Part shown: positions 42,792 through 52,150 of the stretch, one piece after another | How the letters are laid out: the number at the start of each line of letters is the position of its first letter | Position numbering within the stretch: position 1 is the first letter of the stretch | Assembly: GCA_023667345.1 (NCBI GenBank) | Contig: JAMPAF010000009.1 | Coordinates: 1 to 61,469, forward strand | DNA: 61,469 bases | Origin: Clostridiales bacterium | GTDB taxonomy: Bacteria; Bacillota; Clostridia; Christensenellales; Borkfalkiaceae | Reading direction: 5' to 3' | Program-made: the position numbers and the translations under genes | The notes under the pieces: generated by a model | What the model saw: the letters and a program-made list of their open reading frames with translations, nothing else | Database searches by the model: none | What the model was told of the DNA's origin: nothing

Positions 42792-43463
42792 ATGGCTTTG
42801 ATTTTTATAAGGACTGCGATTATATTTTTTACGCTTTTAATAATAATGCGGCTTATGGGCAAGAGCCAGATAGGCGAAATGCAACCCTTCGAGCTGGTTA
42901 TTACCCTGCTTATTGCCGAGCTCGCGTGCATACCCATGGCGGACAGCTCCGTACCCCTTTTATACGGCATAATAGCTATCGTAACCATATTTATTTTGCA
43001 CCAGATTGTCTGGCTTTTGGATATGTGGTTTAAGCCTATGAAGACGCTTGTGTGCGGCAAACCCTCGCTCGTTATAACAAAAGACGGCATCGACAGCTAT
43101 CAACTGCGGCAGAATAATCTGGACGTATCCGATTTGATTGAGAGTATGCGCGGGGCGGGGTATTTTAATTTGGACGACGTATACTACGGGCTCTACGAGG
43201 CGAACGGCAAGTTTTCCGCCCTTGCAAAAGAGGAGCTCACCCCCACCCTTCCCTTGCTTTTAGTGGACAACGGAAAGACAGACGAAAAGAACGCGAAGGT
43301 TGCGGGCATAACCTTAGAGGACGTTAAAAATTTTGCCGCAAAGCAGAAGGTTAAGCTTAAAAACGTGTTGGTTATGACGGTAGACGGCAACGGCAGAGTA
43401 TACTTTCAGGAAAAGGGCAAGCCGTACAAAATTTTAAACTTGCAGGTGAACGGGCAATGGTAA
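42792..43463 (+). CDS. DUF421 (YetF-like) membrane protein
   Basis: A 223-residue protein with three N-terminal hydrophobic segments and the family block RLMGKSQIGEMQPFELVITL. A soluble DUF421 domain with KPSLVITKDGI and YFNLDDVYYGLYEANGK follows. YetF/YdfS relatives occur in spore formers; the biochemical role is unknown. No clear Shine-Dalgarno. It overlaps the next gene by 7 nt. Confidence 0.88.
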   Translation: MALIFIRTAIIFFTLLIIMRLMGKSQIGEMQPFELVITLLIAELACIPMADSSVPLLYGIIAIVTIFILHQIVWLLDMWFKPMKTLVCGKPSLVITKDGIDSYQLRQNNLDVSDLIESMRGAGYFNLDDVYYGLYEANGKFSALAKEELTPTLPLLLVDNGKTDEKNAKVAGITLEDVKNFAAKQKVKLKNVLVMTVDGNGRVYFQEKGKPYKILNLQVNGQW

Positions 43464-43834
43464 AATCTATAATTTACACGTTGGTTGCAATCGCCCTTTG
43501 CCTCGGCGTATTTTTCGGTACGCAGTACTATATAGGAAAGCAGTTCGGGCAGTTCCACACCGCGCTCGAAACGCTGTACGACAAGATAGAGGAAAAAACC
43601 GCCACGCGTGAGGACGCGTATGCCGTAAGGCGGCTTTGGGCGGACAAAAAGAGCAGGTTGCAGGTTGTTATTCCGCACAACGACATATCGTACGTCGATT
43701 ACTGGCTGAGCGAGGCTTGCGCCCTTATCTACCGCGACGAGCACGATTTGGCTTTGGGCAAGATAGAGGTGCTTTTGGAAATCACCAAAAATCTTCCCGA
43801 CGCGTACAGCGTGAAGTTGGAGAATATTTTTTAA
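43457..43834 (+). CDS. DUF4363-family protein
   Basis: A 125-residue protein with one N-terminal membrane helix (about 4-26) and an extracytoplasmic helical domain. Small proteins of this type commonly follow DUF421 genes and are presumed partners. It starts inside the DUF421 gene (7-nt overlap), indicating coupling. Confidence 0.78.
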   Translation: MVKSIIYTLVAIALCLGVFFGTQYYIGKQFGQFHTALETLYDKIEEKTATREDAYAVRRLWADKKSRLQVVIPHNDISYVDYWLSEACALIYRDEHDLALGKIEVLLEITKNLPDAYSVKLENIF

Positions 43835-43835
43835 T

Positions 43836-44158
43836 GCGGAATGCGGAATGCGGAATTGAATTCGCCCTTACTCTCGGCTTCCACATTTAATAAAGAAAAT
43901 GGGGGCGACGCGCTCCCCAAACCTTGCCGCATTACAACGCTATTTAAGGCGAACACCCGCAAACTCCGTAATTCTGGATTGCCACGGCTTCGCCTCGCAA
44001 TGACGGTAACCGAATACCCCGACTTGTCGGCACGCAGTACCGCTACGCGGGCGGGCACAACCTTAACGGTTGCGACACCTTCCCTCTTTATTAAGGTGGA
44101 AGGCAAGATTGCGGTAATAATTCTGAATTCTTAATTCTGAATTCTTAATTCCTCTCCA
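43836..44158. repeat. Composite repeats C, A-like, D and A fragments
   Basis: GCGGAATGCGGAATT units (family C), then fragments of family A, a family D unit (43970-44005), CCTTAACGGTTGCGACACC and TATTAAGGTGGAAGG (family A end), and TTCTGAATTCTTAATTC. It separates DUF4363 from the T-box leader. Confidence 0.65.
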
Positions 44159-44164
44159 ATTTGT

Positions 44165-44193
44165 TTGACATTGTTTTTTGCCGTTGATATAAT
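44165..44193 (+). promoter_or_regulatory. Promoter of the pheST T-box transcript
   Basis: Perfect TTGACA (44165-44170), 17 bp, perfect TATAAT (44188-44193). Confidence 0.8.
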
Positions 44194-44202
44194 TTTAACA
44201 AC

Positions 44203-44442
44203 GGCGTTGACTGAGACAGACGCACTTAATATAAGTGAAATCAGAGAGGATAATCCGTCGGCTGAAAGGTTGTCCGTTCGCTTTAAGTGCGGTATTCACT
44301 CACGAGCCGGATATGCGAAATTTTTAAAGTAGTTTATCCCGCGGCACTCTGCGTAAAAGGGTAATTAAGGCGGCTTTTGCCGCGAAATCAGGTGGTACCG
44401 AGTTTGTATAGCTCCCTGTGCTTTTTGCACGGGGAGTTTTTT
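44203..44442 (+). promoter_or_regulatory. T-box leader (Phe, UUC specifier) controlling pheS
   Basis: A T-box riboswitch that senses uncharged tRNA(Phe). Stem I contains the AGAGAGGATAA motif and the distal GGCTGAAAGGTTG. The specifier TTC (44295-44297, followed by A) matches the downstream phenylalanyl-tRNA synthetase genes. The T-box sequence GGTGGTACCG is at 44391-44400. The terminator CTCCCTGTGC/GCACGGGGAG with TTTTTT is at 44412-44442. All canonical elements are in order. Confidence 0.9.
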
Positions 44443-44660
44443 AATTGACAATGCGCAATGCGCTTTACTTTGTAAAATAGCACACACAGACGCGTTCAGT
44501 ATTTACACCATGTCATTCTGAACGTAGCGTTAGCGGAGTTGAAGAATCCGAAAGGATACCAGCATAAGCTCATTTTTCGGACTGTCGCCGGTAATCGGGG
44601 CAGATATTTCGACTGTGCTTCGCTTCGCTCAATATGACAACAGAGTTTTGGAGGTAATCT
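44443..44660. repeat. Repeat-bearing spacer between T-box and pheS
   Basis: About 220 bp with a family E-like block, TGTCATTCTGAACGTAGCG through GTTGAAGAATCCGAAAGG, and CTTCGCTTCGCTCAATATGA. GGAGG lies just before the pheS ATG. No gene. Confidence 0.5.
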
Positions 44661-45686
44661 ATGCAAGACAAGATTAACGAATTAAAGAAGAAAATCGCGG
44701 AAGCGATAAAGGACGTGCGCTCTTCGGAAAATCTGTTTCAGATTAAAATGAAATTTTTGGGAAAGAGCGGCGAGGTTTCGGAGCTTATGAAGGGCATGCG
44801 CGACGTGCCAAAGGAAAAGCGACCCGAGATAGGCATGATTATAAACGCGTTAAAGGCGTGGGCTGAGGACCAGTTCGGCAGGCTCGACAAGTCGCTCAAA
44901 GACAAGGAGCTTAAAAAGCTGTACGCCGTCGAGGCGGTCGACGTAACCCTGCCCGGCAACAAGACGCAAAAGGGCGCGTACCACCCCAACACTTTGGTCA
45001 CGCGCGAGCTCATATCAATATTCTCGGGCATGGGCTTCACCGTTTTCGAGGGTCCCGAAATCGAAAACGACTACTACAACTTCACCGCGCTGAACACTCC
45101 CGCAGACCACCCCGCAAGGGATATGCAGGACACCTTTTACATTACCGAAGAACTGCTTCTTCGCACCCAGACGAGCGCGGGGCAGATACGCGTAATGGAA
45201 AACCAAAAGCCGCCCATTAAAATTCTGTCGCCGGGCAAGGTGTACAGGAGCGACGACGACGCGACGCACTCCCCCATGTTCTCGCAGATGGAAGGGCTGG
45301 TTGTGGATAAGGGCATAACCCTTTGCGACTTGAAGGGTATGCTCGACGAGTTTGCGAAAAAGATTTTCGGCGATAACGTCAAAACGCGGCTTCGCCCCTC
45401 CTACTTCCCCTTTACCGAGCCTTCGGTCGAGGTGGACGTGAGCTGTTTCGAGTGCGGCGGCAAGGGTTGCAGGCTGTGCAAGGGCACAGGCTGGATTGAA
45501 GTTTTAGGCGCGGGTATGGTCAACCGCCGCGTTTTGGAAGGGTGCGGCATTGACCCCGACGAATATTCGGGCTTCGCGTTCGGCATGGGCATAGAGCGCA
45601 TTGCGATGCTCAAATACGGCATCAACAATATGAAGCTTCTGTTCGAGGGCGACACGAGATTTTTGAGGCAATTCAAGAATAATTAA
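44661..45686 (+). CDS. pheS: Phenylalanyl-tRNA synthetase alpha subunit
   Basis: A 341-residue class II catalytic subunit of the alpha2-beta2 enzyme. It has an N-terminal coiled coil (1-85), motif 2 around [19 protein letters not shown] and QMEG, and motif 3 [35 protein letters not shown] is a cysteine-rich insertion found in Firmicutes PheS. GGAGG Shine-Dalgarno. Confidence 0.96.
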   Translation: MQDKINELKKKIAEAIKDVRSSENLFQIKMKFLGKSGEVSELMKGMRDVPKEKRPEIGMIINALKAWAEDQFGRLDKSLKDKELKKLYAVEAVDVTLPGNKTQKGAYHPNTLVTRELISIFSGMGFTVFEGPEIENDYYNFTALNTPADHPARDMQDTFYITEELLLRTQTSAGQIRVMENQKPPIKILSPGKVYRSDDDATHSPMFSQMEGLVVDKGITLCDLKGMLDEFAKKIFGDNVKTRLRPSYFPFTEPSVEVDVSCFECGGKGCRLCKGTGWIEVLGAGMVNRRVLEGCGIDPDEYSGFAFGMGIERIAMLKYGINNMKLLFEGDTRFLRQFKNN

Positions 45687-45694
45687 GAATTATC

Positions 45695-45880
45695 ACCTAC
45701 ACTTGGCTTCCACCTTATGTATAAGGGGGAAGCTCCGTGAAGCGTTAGCGGAACGGTGATGAGGGATAAGGTTACTTTTCACCGCATTATAATAATGTCG
45801 GATTACACATCCCTCATCCGTCTTGACCTAAACGGTCAAGCCACCTTCCCCCTTTATTAAGGTGGAAGGCACGATTAAGG
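45695..45880. repeat. Family A repeat between pheS and pheT
   Basis: ACTTGGCTTCCACCTTATG, AAGGGGGAAGCTCC, GATGAGGGATAAGG, ATTATAATAATG, CATCCCTCATCCGTCTTG and CCACCTTCCCCCTTTATTAA in order. It pushes the two synthetase genes 264 bp apart. Confidence 0.78.
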
Positions 45881-45950
45881 TCAGATTAATTTGATTTTAC
45901 ATTTTTTAAACAGCCATTAAATATACAGACATAAAACGAGGATATATAAA

Positions 45951-48362
45951 ATGTTATTACCGTTATCATGGTTAAAAGATTACGTAGAAGTTGATTGCAC
46001 GCCGCAGGAATTACAGGCAAAATTATTCGGTTGCGGGTTTGAGGTTGAAGAACTTATCGAAATCGGCAAAGATATTACGGGCGTCGTCGTGGGCGAGGTT
46101 ACAGAATGCGAACCCGTAGAGGGCACCCACCTGCACGTTTGCAAGGTGGACTGCGGCGGGCACGGCATAAAGCAGATTTGCTGCGGCGCGGACAACGTTG
46201 CAAAAGGCATAAAAGCCCCCGTCGCATTAGTCGGCGCGACCGTGTACGCCACCGCAAAAGACCACGTTACGATAGAGGGCGTGATGACCATAAAGAAGGG
46301 CAAACTGCGCGGCATAGACTCCGAGGGTATGCTCTGTTCGGGCGTGGAAATAGGCGTCAACGGCGATATGTTCGACGGCGGCGACTACTGCGGGCTGTTG
46401 CTACTTCCAAAAGAATTTGAAAACGGTGCGGACGTAAAGCCGCTCTTGGGGCTCGACGATTTTATATTCGATATAGGCGTTACGGCTAACCGCCCCGACT
46501 GCCAGAGCATTGTGGGTATGGCGCGCGAGGTTGCCGCCGTTCTGGGCAAAAAATTCAAGGAGCCCGACTGCTCTTACACCGCAAAAGAAAAGGGCGAAAA
46601 AGTGACGGTAAGCGTGATTGCCCCCGACATATGCCCCAGATACATTGCTCACTACGTAAAAGACGTGCGCCCCGCCCCCTCTCCCTTATGGCTTAGAAAG
46701 CGGCTGAATTTATGCGGGTTGCGCTCGATAAATAACCTTGTCGATATTACCAATTTTATACTTTTGGAAATGGGTCAGCCCATGCACGCGTTCGACTGCG
46801 CGAAGCTCGACGGCAGAGAGATAGTCGTTCGCAGAGCAGCCGCGGGCGAGGAGATAGTGACGCTCGACGGCAAGAGTTTTAAACTCACCCCCGACAATCT
46901 CGTTATCTGCGACGGCAACAAGCCGTGCGCTTTAGCGGGCGTTATGGGCGGCGAGAACAGCGAGATTACAGACGGCACGCGCGAGCTTTTATTCGAGAGT
47001 GCGAAGTTTGCGCGCGACAGCATAAGAAAGACCTCGCGCGCGCTCGGGCAACATTCCGACAGCTCGGCGCTGTTCGAAAAGGGCATAAACGAGTACACGA
47101 CCGAAAGGGCGATGGCGAGGGCTCTGCACCTTATCGAAGAGCTGGGTTGCGGCACGGTTACCGACGTGCACGTCGACGTTAAGACCGAGTACTCGCACGA
47201 CGGCGCGAAAGAGATAAGCGTCAGCCTTTCCAAAATCAATTCGCTTTTGGGCATAGAAATTCCCGCCGCAAAAGCGGTTGAAATTTTAAAGGCCTTGAAC
47301 TTCGGCGTGGAGCAAAAGGGCGATACGCTCGATTTGCAGGTGCCCCCCTACCGCGAGGATATCGACGGGTATGCGGACATTGCCGAGGAGCTTATCCGCG
47401 AGTACGGCTACGAGCACGTAACGGGCACGTTTATGCCGTCCGCGCTGATAACCAACGGCGGTTACAACGACGAACAGAAAGCCGAAAATTCGCTTAAAGA
47501 CGCGCTCGTCGCGATGGGGCTGTACGAAATATCCACCTATTCTTTCTACTCTGAAAAGGATTTGGATATGCTGCATTACCCCGACGACGCGCCCGAGAGA
47601 AAATTCATAAAAATCAAAAACCCCATCGGCGAAGATTTGTCGGTTATGCGCACGACGCTCGCGCCGTCCATGGTGAACGTTATCGTGCGGAATTTGCGCC
47701 GCGGAAATACGGAAGGCAAACTTTTCGAACTCGCGAAAATTTACGTGCCCGAAAAGTTGCCCCTCGAAGGGCTTCCCGAAGAGCGCAAAGTGCTGTGCAT
47801 AGGCACATTCGGCAACGGCACATTCTTCGATATCAAGGGCATTTTAGAGGGCATTGCCGACAGCCTTAACATAAAATTCGACTACGCGCCCGCAAGCCGC
47901 CCCCACCTTCACCCCGGCATCTGCGCGGAAGTGAGCTGCGGCGGCGAGGTTTTGGGGTACTTAGGCAGGCTCGACCCCAAGATTTGCGAGGAGCTTGCAA
48001 TGGAGAAAAAGGCGTTTATTGCCGAGCTCGACTATAAAAAGCTTACAAAGGTTGCAAAGCCGTTTAAGTACGTGCCCCTTCCCAAACACCCCGAAGCGAC
48101 GCGCGATTTGGCTCTCGTTGCCGATTTGAAAGTCACCTGCGCCGAGATTGAAAACTGCATTTACGCGGCTTGCAAATACGTGACGGAAGTAAAAATGTTC
48201 GACATATACGTGGGTAAACAAGTGGGTGAGGGCAAAAAGAGTTTGGCGTTTACGGTAACTTTCACACCCAAGGACGAGGCGTTCACCCCCGAAAAGATAG
48301 ACGGCTTCGTCAAAAAGATTTTAGGCAACTTAAAGTACAATTTGGGCGTGGAGTTAAGATAG
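45951..48362 (+). CDS. pheT: Phenylalanyl-tRNA synthetase beta subunit
   Basis: An 803-residue subunit of the tetrameric synthetase. It starts MLLPLSWLKDYVEVDC, followed by the tRNA-binding EMAP-II-like domain (about 40-150), B3/B4 editing domain (about 200-370), B5, the catalytic-like core, and a C-terminal ferredoxin-like anticodon-binding domain (about 705-803). Length is normal. Confidence 0.96.
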   Translation: MLLPLSWLKDYVEVDCTPQELQAKLFGCGFEVEELIEIGKDITGVVVGEVTECEPVEGTHLHVCKVDCGGHGIKQICCGADNVAKGIKAPVALVGATVYATAKDHVTIEGVMTIKKGKLRGIDSEGMLCSGVEIGVNGDMFDGGDYCGLLLLPKEFENGADVKPLLGLDDFIFDIGVTANRPDCQSIVGMAREVAAVLGKKFKEPDCSYTAKEKGEKVTVSVIAPDICPRYIAHYVKDVRPAPSPLWLRKRLNLCGLRSINNLVDITNFILLEMGQPMHAFDCAKLDGREIVVRRAAAGEEIVTLDGKSFKLTPDNLVICDGNKPCALAGVMGGENSEITDGTRELLFESAKFARDSIRKTSRALGQHSDSSALFEKGINEYTTERAMARALHLIEELGCGTVTDVHVDVKTEYSHDGAKEISVSLSKINSLLGIEIPAAKAVEILKALNFGVEQKGDTLDLQVPPYREDIDGYADIAEELIREYGYEHVTGTFMPSALITNGGYNDEQKAENSLKDALVAMGLYEISTYSFYSEKDLDMLHYPDDAPERKFIKIKNPIGEDLSVMRTTLAPSMVNVIVRNLRRGNTEGKLFELAKIYVPEKLPLEGLPEERKVLCIGTFGNGTFFDIKGILEGIADSLNIKFDYAPASRPHLHPGICAEVSCGGEVLGYLGRLDPKICEELAMEKKAFIAELDYKKLTKVAKPFKYVPLPKHPEATRDLALVADLKVTCAEIENCIYAACKYVTEVKMFDIYVGKQVGEGKKSLAFTVTFTPKDEAFTPEKIDGFVKKILGNLKYNLGVELR

Positions 48363-48364
48363 CG

Positions 48365-48535
48365 GCGTGTCGCCTTTTAAGCTTGGTGTCTTCTTTTTAT
48401 GCGAAGCATACAAAGAGGAAACTCCCGCGTAGCGGGTAAAGGTAATAATATCAGAAAATTACCTTCCGTCGCCTTACGGCGCCACCTTCCTCTTTGATAA
48501 TTCCTAACGGAATTCTAAAAGAAGACGGCAAGATA
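48365..48535. repeat. Interspersed repeat, family F
   Basis: GGTGTCTTCTTTTTATGCG, AAAGAGGAAACTCCCGCGTA, GGGTAAAGGTAATAAT, ATTACCTTCCGTCGCC, CACCTTCCTCTTTGATAA and AAAAGAAGACGGCAAG. The ends are inverted (GTCTTCTTTT/AAAAGAAGAC). Pieces of the same family lie at 53370-53450 and 53560-53635. Confidence 0.68.
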
Positions 48536-48639
48536 ATATGTAATATTTGTTTTGAAACGTGCCTCGGCAACATTTGCCGAGGCACGTTATTGGTTTGGCG
48601 CAAAAGCGAAGAACGGTATCAATTGGTCATTATTAATTA

Positions 48640-48689
48640 TACATCATTATGTGATGTAAATCAAGTATTTTACATCAATTTGTGATATA
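48640..48689. promoter_or_regulatory. Pair of operators upstream of the second XRE gene
   Basis: TACATCA-TTATG-TGATGTA (48640-48658) is a perfect 7-bp dyad. TACATCA-ATTTG-TGATATA (48671-48689) is a second copy with one mismatch, 31 bp farther. The second overlaps a TATAAT box (48688-48693) that ends 4 nt before the ATG, fitting autorepression. Confidence 0.7.
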
Positions 48690-48697
48690 TAATTTTT

Positions 48698-48904
48698 ATG
48701 GAAGAGGCAAAAGTTATCGGCAATAAATTAAAAGATGCACGTAAAGCGGCGGGTTTAACGCAAAAGCAAGTTGCTGAAATTATGCTTATGACTCAGCAAC
48801 AATACAGCAGATTTGAAAACGGTAAATTTGAACTAAACTACGGTCAGGTAATTAAATTATGCAAACTATTTAATATTTCGGCAAGTGACTTGTTTGGAGT
48901 TTGA
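48698..48904 (+). CDS. Small XRE-family transcriptional regulator
   Basis: A 68-residue Cro/cI-type HTH protein. AGLTQKQVAEIMLMTQQQYS is the HTH and the C-terminal helices close the fold. There is no Shine-Dalgarno, and the -10 box is almost adjacent to the ATG, so the mRNA is probably leaderless. No divergent or downstream partner gene is evident, since repeats lie on both sides. Confidence 0.85.
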   Translation: MEEAKVIGNKLKDARKAAGLTQKQVAEIMLMTQQQYSRFENGKFELNYGQVIKLCKLFNISASDLFGV

Positions 48905-49383
48905 TACGCAATATAATTCGCATATTTTCCTTAATCGTGGCTTCCCCCTTATGTGATAAGGGGGAAGCTGTCATTTTCGTAGTGTAATGAGAAAATGACT
49001 GATGAGGGATAAGGTTACTTTGACATTATTATAGGCTTCCCCTTGGTGGGGAGGCTCCGCGGAACGATAGTGTAGCGGTGGTGAGGGGAATTCTGATTAT
49101 ATCCCCTCATCCGTCTTAACCTAATCGGTTAAGCCACCTTCCCCACCAAGGGGAAGGCTTTATTGCGGGCGAATTTACACAACCCTCATCCGTCGCGTTC
49201 CGCGCCACCTTTCTCACACGCCGCAAGGGAAACGGCGTGTTTGGTCACCGCAAACGCGGGACATATGCGTTTGCTCATCTCGCAACGCCAAAACAACCAG
49301 AGCAGTGGTTGTTTTGAGAAATGCGTTGCTCGTCCCTTTATTAAGGGGGAAGGCAAAGGCGGGGCGGAATATGGGGCGGCGCT
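48905..49383. repeat. Repeat-filled gap: family A copies and reverse family B
   Basis: GGCTTCCCCCTTATGTGATA through AAGGGGAAGGC (48938-49160) is a nested or double family A. A family B unit in reverse orientation covers 49215-49336. No gene is seen. Confidence 0.68.
49215..49336 (-). repeat. Structured repeat, family B (reverse copy)
   Basis: CACACGCCGCAAGGGAAACG hairpin, CCGCAAACGCGGG, then GCAACGCC, the inner stem AAAACAACC/GGTTGTTTT, and GAGAAATGCGTTGCTCGTCC at the end. It matches the complement of the 35830-35950 unit. Confidence 0.7.
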
Positions 49384-50061
49384 TTATTTTTTCGGCACTA
49401 AGGCACCGCCTTCGCCCGCTAACGAGGCTTGCAGGTACGTATCGGGAATCTTGCCCGCAATCACGCTTTCACATATCAGCACCTCTATCGTCGAGGCTAA
49501 GTCCGAAGTTTTGTCGGGCAGAATTATCGAAATGGACGAAACTATTTCCAAATACAGCGAGTGCTTGGTCTGGTTTATGCCCGCGTCCGTAAATTTGGAA
49601 ACGAAGCGGCACTCCACGTTGGATATGGGAATAATCCGTATATTTATTTTCCGCCCGAAGCCCGCGAGCGTCTCTATACCCGTCAGCGCGCCTATGGGCA
49701 CCTGAATCCCCTCTTCGCTCATTCGCGTCAGATTTTCCTGCGAGAGATACGCCGTATCTCTCGCTATTTTGTTTATCTTCAAGCTGTCGGTCGTGATTGT
49801 CGAAACGTTGCCCGCCGCGTCGTAGGTTATGTGAATTAAGTCCTCGTACCTTAAACTGTCGTTGAGCGTATAATATATGGCGTCGTTTACGGCGACGGTG
49901 GTTATGGAGCGGATTGTCGCCTCGCTTATCGAGATTAAAATTTTGGTAATGTTGCGCTGAAAAAACATTAAGAGCGCGATAAAGAGCAGGGAAATTATCG
50001 CTAAAATTATTTTGAGCCGCTTATGCTTGCGGCGCACTTTTACCTCTTTGCGCTTTTTCAT
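49384..50061 (-). CDS. yunB: Sporulation protein YunB-like
   Basis: A 225-residue protein with a strongly basic N-terminus, one membrane helix (about 17-38) and an extracytoplasmic YunB domain. The helix ATIRSITTVAVNDAIYYTL and block VQVPIGALTGIE-type sequence (IQVPIGALTGIETLAG) are typical. YunB is a SigE-controlled mother-cell sporulation protein of unknown mechanism. Confidence 0.87.
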   Translation of the reverse strand: MKKRKEVKVRRKHKRLKIILAIISLLFIALLMFFQRNITKILISISEATIRSITTVAVNDAIYYTLNDSLRYEDLIHITYDAAGNVSTITTDSLKINKIARDTAYLSQENLTRMSEEGIQVPIGALTGIETLAGFGRKINIRIIPISNVECRFVSKFTDAGINQTKHSLYLEIVSSISIILPDKTSDLASTIEVLICESVIAGKIPDTYLQASLAGEGGALVPKK

Positions 50062-50141
50062 ATAATAATGTATGAGCGCGGCGGGGCGTTAATGCCGCAA
50101 TTTAAGTTGCATTTACGCGGCAAAAATGTTATAATTTTTTT

Positions 50142-50807
50142 ATGACAGTATTTGTAATTGCAATGGAGAGCGAGGCGGAACCGCTTATCGTCAACATGAC
50201 GGGTGTTACCCGTTCCTATGTGTACGACAAAAATATCTACCGCGGCAAGCTGTGCGGGCAAGAGGTTTGCGCCGTTGTTTGCGGCGTGGGCAAGGTGAAC
50301 GCGGCGGCGGGCGCGCAGTACGCAATCGACCGTTTGGGCGCGGACATAATAGTCAACATAGGCGTTGCGGGCGGTTTAAACGACGGACTGCAAATAGGCA
50401 AGATTTACGGCATATCTCACGCCGTGCAGTATGATTTTGACCTTGTGCAGCTAAACGGCACTGAAATAGGCACGCTGAACGAGTTCGAAGAAAATTATCT
50501 GCCCTTGCAGACGCGGAATATCTACCCGCTTAAAAGGCTGGCTACGGGCGACAGGTTCAACGACAGCGAGGACGACTTCCGCCTTTTAACCAACGTTTTG
50601 CACGCCGATATCCGCGATATGGAGGGCGGCGCGATTGCGCAGGTGTGCATACACGCAGGCGTGCCCTTCTACTCCTTTAAAGCTATATCCGACCTTGCGG
50701 GGAGCGGCTCCACCACCGAGCAGTTTACGCGCAATTTACATGCGTGCACCGTGCGGCTGAATAACGATATACAGAAGATTTTCGAGGCGGTGAACCGCTA
50801 TGAATAA
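50142..50807 (+). CDS. mtnN: 5'-methylthioadenosine/S-adenosylhomocysteine nucleosidase
   Basis: Cleaves MTA and SAH. A 221-residue protein starting FVIAMESEAEPLI, with VNIGVAGGLNDGLQIG and the catalytic region DMEGGAIAQVC (Glu contacts ribose) and AISDLAGSGS (catalytic Asp). It overlaps luxS by 8 nt. SAH cleavage yields S-ribosylhomocysteine, the LuxS substrate. Confidence 0.94.
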   Translation: MTVFVIAMESEAEPLIVNMTGVTRSYVYDKNIYRGKLCGQEVCAVVCGVGKVNAAAGAQYAIDRLGADIIVNIGVAGGLNDGLQIGKIYGISHAVQYDFDLVQLNGTEIGTLNEFEENYLPLQTRNIYPLKRLATGDRFNDSEDDFRLLTNVLHADIRDMEGGAIAQVCIHAGVPFYSFKAISDLAGSGSTTEQFTRNLHACTVRLNNDIQKIFEAVNRYE

Positions 50808-51228
50808 GATACCCTCTTTTTCGAAAAACCACGATACTCTTGCCGTCGGTTTGCACGAAAGCATGGAAATGCACGGCGTAACTACCTGGGATTTGCGCTT
50901 TAAAAAGCCGAACGCGGGCGACTACGTTACGCCCAAGGCGCTACATACCGTGGAACACCTTTTGGCTACCGTTTTAAGAAATTCGGCGCAAGGCGACAAT
51001 GTAATTTACTTCGGACCGATGGGTTGCCGCACGGGGTTTTACCTTTTGACGGTGAACATGGGACGAGGCGCGGTTATCGCTCTTTTAAAAGAGAGTTGCG
51101 TCGCGGCGTTGAAGCTCGACGAAATCCCCGGCAACAAGCGCGAGGAATGCGGCAACTACTTAGAGCACGATTTAGAGGACGCGCAGCGCGAAATTGCAGC
51201 GTACCTTAAAATTTTGGAAAGCTTATGA
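50800..51228 (+). CDS. luxS: S-ribosylhomocysteine lyase (AI-2 synthesis)
   Basis: A 142-residue metalloenzyme that makes homocysteine and the AI-2 precursor DPD. The metal site HTVEHLLAT (HxxEH) and the Cys in REECGNYLEHDLEDA are present, and GPMGCRTGFYL carries the catalytic Cys. Slightly short of the usual 150-160 residues. Coupled to mtnN and to ung (4-nt overlap). Confidence 0.95.
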   Translation: MNKIPSFSKNHDTLAVGLHESMEMHGVTTWDLRFKKPNAGDYVTPKALHTVEHLLATVLRNSAQGDNVIYFGPMGCRTGFYLLTVNMGRGAVIALLKESCVAALKLDEIPGNKREECGNYLEHDLEDAQREIAAYLKILESL

Positions 51229-51893
51229 TAAAATTCAATAACGGCTGGGACGAACTTTTAGCACCCCTGTTTGCCGACGAAAAATATTTAAAAATACGTG
51301 AATTTTTGAAGGCGGAATACTCGACGCACGTCGTGTACCCCGATATGTTCGATTTGTACAACTGCTTCCGCTTTACGCCGCCCGAAAATCTGAAAGCCGT
51401 GATTTTGGGTCAGGACCCGTACCACGAACCGCGGCAGGCGCACGGGCTGTGCTTTTCGGTGCGCGAGGGCGTGCCTCTGCCCCCTTCGCTTCAAAACATT
51501 TTCAAGGAAATTGAGAGCGATTTGGGGATAAAAGAGCCGAACTGCGGCGATTTGACAAAGTGGGCGCAGGAGGGTGTTTTGCTTTTGAACACCACCTTGA
51601 CGGTGCGCGAACACGTAGCGAACAGTCACTCCAAATGCGGCTGGGCGTGGTTTACCGACAGCGTTATAAAGCTTATTTCCGACAAATGCGAAAACGTTGT
51701 GTTTATTTTATGGGGCGGCAACGCGAGGAGCAAGGCGCCGCTTATTGATAGGGATAAGCACCTTATATTGCAATGCGCGCACCCCTCGCCGCTTTCGGCT
51801 TACAACGGATTTTTCGGCTGTAAATTCTTTTCGAAAACCAACGACTATTTAACCGCGCACGGCAAAACGCCGATTGACTGGAACTTGAATTAA
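51225..51893 (+). CDS. ung: Uracil-DNA glycosylase, family 1
   Basis: Removes uracil from DNA. The water-activating loop VILGQDPYHEPRQAHGLCFS and the Leu/His loop HPSPLSAYNGFFG are intact. The 222-residue length is typical. Last gene of the mtnN-luxS-ung operon. Confidence 0.96.
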   Translation: MIKFNNGWDELLAPLFADEKYLKIREFLKAEYSTHVVYPDMFDLYNCFRFTPPENLKAVILGQDPYHEPRQAHGLCFSVREGVPLPPSLQNIFKEIESDLGIKEPNCGDLTKWAQEGVLLLNTTLTVREHVANSHSKCGWAWFTDSVIKLISDKCENVVFILWGGNARSKAPLIDRDKHLILQCAHPSPLSAYNGFFGCKFFSKTNDYLTAHGKTPIDWNLN

Positions 51894-51953
51894 TTAAGAA
51901 TTAAGAATGCAGAATTAATCCGCCCTTAATCTTGCTTTCCCCTTGCGTTTAAG

Positions 51954-52070
51954 GGACGAGCAACGCATTTCTCAAAACAGCACTGTGCGCTGTTTTGGCG
52001 TTGCGAGAGCAGTGAGCGCATACGTCCCGCGCGAACGGCGACCAACCACGCCGTTTCCCTTACGGCGTGT
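51954..52070 (+). repeat. Structured repeat, family B
   Basis: GGGACGAGCAACGC, inner stem AAAACAGC/GCTGTTTT, GCGTTGCGAGA, and the CACGCCGTTTCCCTTACGG hairpin. The inner stem sequence differs from the 35830 copy on both arms, preserving pairing. Confidence 0.72.
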
Positions 52071-52150
52071 GCGAAGAGTACCTTGACCGTCAAGGTCAAG
52101 GGGATAGAGGTTTCGGTAATTTCAACCTCATTATAATAAGGAGAAAGAAT

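Noticed and set aside
52067-52150. Upstream extension of the phosphoglycerate mutase frame
   Set aside because: Lies in a repeat and lacks family similarity; ATG 52151 has AAGGAG and matches the family N-terminus.
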